Assembly (NCBI GenBank): GCA_900315145.1
Contig: OMYE01000012.1
Coordinates: 1 to 50,623 of the forward strand
Origin: an uncultured Pseudomonadota bacterium
GTDB taxonomy: Bacteria > Pseudomonadota > Gammaproteobacteria > Enterobacterales > Succinivibrionaceae
Reading direction: 5' to 3'
Length of the DNA: 50,623 nt
Shown here: piece by piece, positions 46,050-50,623 of the stretch
Layout: every line of letters starts with the position of its first letter
How positions within the stretch are numbered: position 1 is the stretch's first letter
Notes under the pieces: model-generated
Seen by the model: the letters and a program-made list of their open reading frames with translations, nothing else
Databases searched by the model: none
Told to the model about the DNA's origin: nothing
Made by a program: the position numbers and the translations under genes

Positions 46050-48089
46050 ATGAGTACAAATGATTTGTTTAAGGAAAAAAGGTTTATTCTGAAATCCTCC
46101 TATCAACCGTCAGGAGATCAACCCGAGGCTATAGCCAGACTGGTGGAAGGACTAAATTCAGGCAGAAAGGCTCAGACTCTGCTGGGAGTTACCGGTTCGG
46201 GAAAGACCTTTACCATGGCTAATGTTATTGCGGCTGTGAACAGACCGACACTGATAATGGCACATAATAAAACACTTGCCGCCCAGCTTTATGGGGAAAT
46301 GCGGGAGTTTTTTCCGGAGAATGCCGTGGAATATTTCGTATCCTACTATGATTACTACCAGCCTGAAGCGTATATTCCCAGCTCGGATACATACATTGAG
46401 AAGGATGCGAAAATTAATGAGCATATTGAACAGATGCGTCTCAGTGCCACAGTGGCTCTTCTCGAAAGAAGGGATGTAATCATTGTCGCATCGGTGAGTG
46501 CCATTTACGGTCTGGGGTCTCCTGAATCGTATCTTAAAATGATGCTGCATCTTTCTGTAGGTGAGATGATTACTCAGAGAAAAATTCTGCAAAGGCTCGC
46601 AGAACTCCAGTATTCAAGAAATGATATTGATTTTTCCAGAGCTACATTCCGGGTACGCGGTGATGTGATAGATGTGTTTCCTGCTCAGGCTGATGACTAC
46701 GCCGTCCGCATTGAGCTCTTTGATGATGAGGTGGAGTCCATAAGAATTTTTGAGCCTCTTACCGGAAAAATACAGCAGGAAATCCAGCGGGTGACAATTT
46801 ATCCGAAGACTCATTACGTAACTCCGAGATCCGTGATAGAGAATGCTATGAGTCAGATAAAGGACGATTTAAATATCAGAAAAAAGGAGCTTCTAGCCAG
46901 TAACAAGCTGGTGGAGGATCAGCGTTTGACTGACCGTACCTGCTGCGATTTGGAAATGATGCATGAACTGGGATACTGTTCCGGAATTGAAAATTATTCC
47001 CGCTACCTTTCCGGAAGGGCACCGGGGGAGGCACCTCCGTGTCTTTTTGATTATCTTCCCAAGGATGGACTTTTGATAATAGATGAGTCTCATGTGACTG
47101 TTCCTCAGATAGGAGCCATGTATAAAGGAGACAGATCCCGCAAGGAGACTCTGGTTGAATTCGGTTTCAGGCTGCCGTCAGCGCTTGATAACCGGCCACT
47201 GCGTTTTAATGAGTTTCATAATATGCAGCCTCAGACTATATATGTATCCGCTACACCTAATGATTACGAGATTCAGGAGAGTGGCGGCGAGGTGGTCGAG
47301 CAGATTGTCAGACCGACCGGACTTCTTGATCCTGAGGTTGAAATACGTCCGGTTGCCACTCAGGTTGATGACGTGATGAGTGAAATAAGACAGAGAGCGA
47401 TGAATAATGAAAGAGTACTGGTGACTACTCTTACTAAGAAGATGGCGGAGGATTTAACTGATTATCTAGATGAGCACGGTATCAGGGTAAGATATCTTCA
47501 TTCGGATATAGACACTGTTGAAAGAGTGGAGATTATCAGGGATCTGCGACTTGGTAAGTTTGATGCTCTTGTGGGTATTAATCTTTTGCGTGAAGGTCTT
47601 GATATGCCTGAGGTTTCTCTGGTGGCGATACTTGATGCTGACAAGGAGGGGTTTTTACGTTCAACCCGCTCCCTTATACAAACTATCGGTCGAGCTGCGA
47701 GACATCTGCACGGTAAGGCTATACTTTATGCTGATAATATCAGTGATTCTATGAAGGCTGCTATCAGCGAAACAAACAGGCGCCGGAAGAAGCAGCATGA
47801 TTACAATATTGAACATAACATTACTCCGAAAGCTCTGAACAAAAAAGTTGTGGATATAATGATGCTTGGAGATGCAGCAACTGATGGAACCGCTGGTTCC
47901 CAGCTGCTTAACGGGGCAAATGAAAAACTTGATGTATCATCTTTAACTGATGCCGGAGAAATTGTTAAGCTTATTGAGGAAATGCAGGTGAATATGAAGA
48001 AGGCCGCCAAGGAGCTTAAATTTGAAGAGGCTATGATTCTGAGAGACAGAATCAGGGAGTGCAATCAGAGGTTGAAGGAGCTTGCTTGA
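46050..48089 (+). CDS. uvrB: Excinuclease ABC subunit B
   Basis: Damage-verifying helicase-like subunit of nucleotide excision repair; receives DNA from UvrA2 and recruits UvrC. Walker [10 protein letters not shown] (46-54), beta-hairpin region [20 protein letters not shown] near residue 92, DESHVT box near 338, motif [11 protein letters not shown], and the C-terminal UVR coiled-coil ([19 protein letters not shown]). Length 679 against 673 in E. coli. GGAGG at 46036-46040 fixes the ATG at 46050; the frame extends to 45984 without a signal. Confidence 0.97.
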   Translation: MSTNDLFKEKRFILKSSYQPSGDQPEAIARLVEGLNSGRKAQTLLGVTGSGKTFTMANVIAAVNRPTLIMAHNKTLAAQLYGEMREFFPENAVEYFVSYYDYYQPEAYIPSSDTYIEKDAKINEHIEQMRLSATVALLERRDVIIVASVSAIYGLGSPESYLKMMLHLSVGEMITQRKILQRLAELQYSRNDIDFSRATFRVRGDVIDVFPAQADDYAVRIELFDDEVESIRIFEPLTGKIQQEIQRVTIYPKTHYVTPRSVIENAMSQIKDDLNIRKKELLASNKLVEDQRLTDRTCCDLEMMHELGYCSGIENYSRYLSGRAPGEAPPCLFDYLPKDGLLIIDESHVTVPQIGAMYKGDRSRKETLVEFGFRLPSALDNRPLRFNEFHNMQPQTIYVSATPNDYEIQESGGEVVEQIVRPTGLLDPEVEIRPVATQVDDVMSEIRQRAMNNERVLVTTLTKKMAEDLTDYLDEHGIRVRYLHSDIDTVERVEIIRDLRLGKFDALVGINLLREGLDMPEVSLVAILDADKEGFLRSTRSLIQTIGRAARHLHGKAILYADNISDSMKAAISETNRRRKKQHDYNIEHNITPKALNKKVVDIMMLGDAATDGTAGSQLLNGANEKLDVSSLTDAGEIVKLIEEMQVNMKKAAKELKFEEAMILRDRIRECNQRLKELA

Positions 48090-48116
48090 CACGGAACGGT
48101 TTTTCGGCTTACGAAA

Positions 48117-48150
48117 ATGAAAAACGTGAGATCTGTTAGAAATCTCACGT
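48117..48150 (-). terminator. Terminator after nrdG
   Basis: ACGTGAGAT / ATCTCACGT stem with a 9-base loop. On the minus strand it is followed by TTTTTCATTTT, on the plus strand by a poor tract, so it mainly serves nrdG but may also stop uvrB transcripts. Confidence 0.75.
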
Positions 48151-48224
48151 TGTCAGGAGTTTTGGGAGTCAGGTATTCTGTCTGGGATTTTTACCTGAAA
48201 CTGCAACAGGTTTCTGTCTTGGGA

Positions 48225-48725
48225 TTACAGTTCTTTGCGTCTCCAGAATGCGGTGTATCTGTTGAATTTATGAATAATCTGATTGCTGCTCCCTCTGTAT
48301 TCTAGTGAAGGATCCTTCAGTTCTTCAATGAACTTGCCGTCAACAAGAGTATCAACAAGTTCAACAACCTCCATCTGTTCAGGAGTCAGTTCATCAAGCA
48401 CATAGCCGGTCCACATCCAGATGTCCTTTTCAGGAGAACATTCGTTTCGTACTCTCAGACACAGTTCCTTAACTGCCGGAACATTTGCCGGGAGAAGAGG
48501 GTCTCCGCCTGTTAGACTCAGACCGCGACGTTTTATTCTGGTATCATTCAGGTCCGTAATAATCTGATCGCTGATTTCCTTTGTAAAAGGAAAACCGGCA
48601 TCGACATTCCACGTTGACTTGTTGTAACAGTGGGGACAGTGGTGTTCACATCCGGAAACGAACAGGGTGCATCTGGTTCCGGGACCGTTTACTACATCAA
48701 TTGGAAAATACTTACTGTAATTCAT
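48225..48725 (-). CDS. nrdG: Anaerobic ribonucleotide reductase activating protein
   Basis: Radical-SAM activase that installs the glycyl radical on NrdD, allowing deoxynucleotide synthesis without oxygen. The cluster motif C-x3-C-x2-C is Cys26, Cys30 and Cys33 in SGCEHHCPHCYN. GGDPLL near residue 74 binds SAM. Length 166 residues. nrdD is not in this window; it is often the adjacent gene in other genomes. Convergent with uvrB. Confidence 0.95.
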   Translation of the reverse strand: MNYSKYFPIDVVNGPGTRCTLFVSGCEHHCPHCYNKSTWNVDAGFPFTKEISDQIITDLNDTRIKRRGLSLTGGDPLLPANVPAVKELCLRVRNECSPEKDIWMWTGYVLDELTPEQMEVVELVDTLVDGKFIEELKDPSLEYRGSSNQIIHKFNRYTAFWRRKEL

Positions 48726-49293
48726 TTTTTCTGTTTTCCATATTCCTCCTGCATGCCATACAGGAAGGTTACTTGCTTTATTTCTTTTTGAAAGTCGGTT
48801 TTTCCGTATTTCTACGACTGAAACCTTGGATTCATGTACACAGCAGGATGCTGTCTCATGATGTTAAGGATGAGTGGCCGGCACTACATCAGTTAAGCGG
48901 GGTACGCGATTTGTACGTTTAACATTCCGGATTCGGGGATGCATCATGCGACATCTCTACGGTGCAGCATATGCTCAGGGTTTCCGGTAATGCTTATATT
49001 TGTCCTCGACTGGTATATACTATCATAACTGCCGGTGTTAGTTAACATCTTATTTTAGGTTGGGATAATTAAATAATTAAACAGGATTTATGGTAAAACC
49101 GTGTTATAAATAAATATAATAAAAGTCTTAAAGCAGGATGGATTTTATCCGTTGCCGCCGTGTCAAAAACTGATTTTCCCGGTAATTAAAGCAGGTTAAA
49201 CCGGATGCGGTTTTACCGGAGAAAAACGGCTACTGAAGATATCCATGTTCTGATATACAGGCTGATGTAGAAAACAGTTTGTGGAAATTGAAA
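48726..49293. other. Intergenic region
   Basis: 568 bases between divergent nrdG and the secreted-protein gene. GC content is mixed and no gene, RNA or clear promoter was recognised. Confidence 0.4.
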
Positions 49294-50400
49294 ATGAAAG
49301 AAATATCCGTTTTGTTGTTAGGAATGTGTTTATGCGTATCATCACAGGCAGCTGTTACCTATACAGATGTTGAGACTCTCGGCAATGTATGGGATCAGAA
49401 AATTATCAATACCGGTTATAGCAAAAACACACCTGATATTATTGATTTGGTAAAAGCCTTCAACCGTCAGTGGAAAACAGAGGGGTTTACCCATGCCTTC
49501 AGCAACAAAGTTCAGTTTGATGTTAGCAACGGCTATATTGAACACAGGTATCAGAGTCTTGAAAACGGCAGTGATGAAATGTATGTCGCCACCATTTGGA
49601 GACGTAAAAACGGTCATACCATGCTGGGTATAACCCATGATTATATGTATGTTCCTGATAACCGTCAGCTGGTGATGTTCTACGATTATGACCCGGATAC
49701 CGGTCTGCTGACGCCTGACAGAAAGACGGCTGCATCGTTTGTGTCTTCGCACAGCTATCTCAACCGGTCTGTCGTTTTGCCGCATCATGGCAGGGATATT
49801 ACCGTTGTTGAACATAAACTTGCAAGCGGTATCACTCTGAGGCATACATACAGCTATGACGGCATGAAGCATGCTCTTACCGATACCGTTCTGGAGGCGG
49901 ATCGCGATATACTGAAACAGCTGCCTCAGTTCATTCGAGAAATGGAATATGATCCTTCCCCGAAAAGCTATACCTTTGTTGATGTTGACAGTGACGGCAT
50001 ACCTGAACTGTGGTTAAGCAGTGAAAACGGAAATAATCAGGAAATATATTCGCTGAAGGATTCGCATAACAGACTGATATCATTTACCTACTATAAAACC
50101 TCTTTTTTATTTTATCAGAGGGCTGTGGCATCATCAGGAGGATGCGGAACAATGTGCTTCCTGACAAGCTACACACCGGTGGAGAACAGCAGGCCGGGAG
50201 AGGTTATTCATGAACTGACTACCGGTGATTTTGAGGGAAATGAGGTAGTCAGTTATTCTGTAGGTGATTTTAATACAGATGCCGGTGATGATTTGAAACT
50301 TTCGGCTGAAGAAGGCCGAAGCCGTATTGAGTCTCTGGGGAAAATGGTGGAAATTACTCCTGAATGGCATAAAATTAGTAGTTATGTTATTAAACGTTAA
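49294..50400 (+). CDS. Exported protein with a calcium-loop motif, unknown function
   Basis: 368 residues, family not recognised. A signal peptide (MKEISVLLLGMCLCVSSQA before AVTY) implies export. The mature protein is rich in aromatic and beta-type sequence. DVDSDGIPELWL near residue 230 is a DxDxDG loop like those of EF-hand/dockerin-type or FG-GAP-type calcium sites. A Cys pair lies close by in GGCGTMCF. TTG 49279 is also in frame, but ATG 49294 places the signal peptide better. Own terminator follows. Confidence 0.65.
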   Translation: MKEISVLLLGMCLCVSSQAAVTYTDVETLGNVWDQKIINTGYSKNTPDIIDLVKAFNRQWKTEGFTHAFSNKVQFDVSNGYIEHRYQSLENGSDEMYVATIWRRKNGHTMLGITHDYMYVPDNRQLVMFYDYDPDTGLLTPDRKTAASFVSSHSYLNRSVVLPHHGRDITVVEHKLASGITLRHTYSYDGMKHALTDTVLEADRDILKQLPQFIREMEYDPSPKSYTFVDVDSDGIPELWLSSENGNNQEIYSLKDSHNRLISFTYYKTSFLFYQRAVASSGGCGTMCFLTSYTPVENSRPGEVIHELTTGDFEGNEVVSYSVGDFNTDAGDDLKLSAEEGRSRIESLGKMVEITPEWHKISSYVIKR

Positions 50401-50420
50401 TCATTTATGAAGTAAAAATG

Positions 50421-50456
50421 ATGCCGGAAATGGTAAATCCTGCCGGCATTTTTTTT
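50421..50456 (+). terminator. Intrinsic terminator after the exported protein gene
   Basis: ATGCCGG / CCGGCAT stem with a 15-base loop, then seven T's. Confidence 0.88.
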
Positions 50457-50623
50457 ATTCAGCTATGCCGATTTCTTCTCCATGGCGAAGATAAGAGAAA
50501 ATGATGTTTACGGAAGCTGAAAGACTGCTACTCAAAATATACTTAAATATACTCAAGCATACTGAGAGATTGAAGTCCTTACGGATACTTCTTACTGTTT
50601 CAACGTGTATGCTTTGGCTATTG
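50455..50623 (-). CDS. Possible 3' end of a gene running in from the right edge
   Basis: On the minus strand a frame is open from the window edge to a TAA at 50457-50455, 55 codons ending LRHGEEIGIAE. No family recognised, composition Ser-rich. The convergent terminator next to it would suit a gene end, but the other frames cannot be excluded. Confidence 0.25.
   Translation of the reverse strand, partial: NSQSIHVETVRSIRKDFNLSVCLSIFKYILSSSLSASVNIIFSYLRHGEEIGIAE

Overview
The window comes from a low-to-moderate GC gammaproteobacterium. Evidence is an RNase E of the E. coli type divergent from rluC, a yceD-rpmF-plsX-fabH-fabD-fabG-acpP-fabF cluster, rdgC, trhP (yegQ), RNase AM, and tRNA-Asn genes with an encoded CCA. 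NrdG, the activase of the oxygen-sensitive ribonucleotide reductase, points to anaerobic or facultative life. My best guess is a gut or rumen anaerobe such as a member of the Succinivibrionaceae. That is an inference; no rRNA is present to confirm it.

Layout. (1) 1-6151, minus strand: the 5' part of rne with a long structured leader, a frameshifted exported protein with two homologous domains, and a sodium:solute symporter. (2) 6597-14509, plus strand: rluC, a HAD phosphatase, yceD, rpmF and the core fatty-acid synthesis genes ending at fabF. (3) 14900-19223: an accessory stretch with a membrane protein whose N-terminus may be frameshifted, a PC4/YdbC-like ssDNA-binding protein, an AAA-ATPase-like protein that has lost its Walker lysine, and a secreted His/Pro-rich protein ending in nine histidines. 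(4) 19811-28453: housekeeping genes (RNase AM, trhP, a TIGR04076 protein, rdgC, gyrA, serC). (5) 28603-38030: an HcpA-like Sel1 protein, two tandem tail-anchored paralogues of unknown family, two membrane GGDEF/EAL proteins with degenerate active sites, three identical tRNA-Asn genes, and two small two-helix membrane paralogues. (6) 38442-43975: a lipoprotein 5'-nucleotidase divergent from an exported nucleoside hydrolase, then asnB. (7) 44303-50623: a zinc-ribbon/membrane/pilin-like fusion protein, uvrB, nrdG, a secreted protein with a calcium-loop motif, and possibly the end of a reading frame at the right edge.

How the genes fit together. The plsX-fabF block makes acyl-ACP for lipid synthesis and is joined to ribosome genes (rluC, yceD, rpmF), as in E. 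coli. The 5'-nucleotidase and nucleoside hydrolase could degrade extracellular nucleotides to bases plus ribose. Three tRNA-Asn copies lie about 5.5 kb from asparagine synthetase. The degenerate GGDEF/EAL proteins resemble CsrD or LapD in layout; CsrD works with RNase E, whose gene is at the left edge. The parts most likely to be undescribed are the pilin-like zinc-ribbon fusion, the tail-anchored pair beside the degenerate c-di-GMP-type proteins, and the His-tailed exported protein with its large palindromic promoter.
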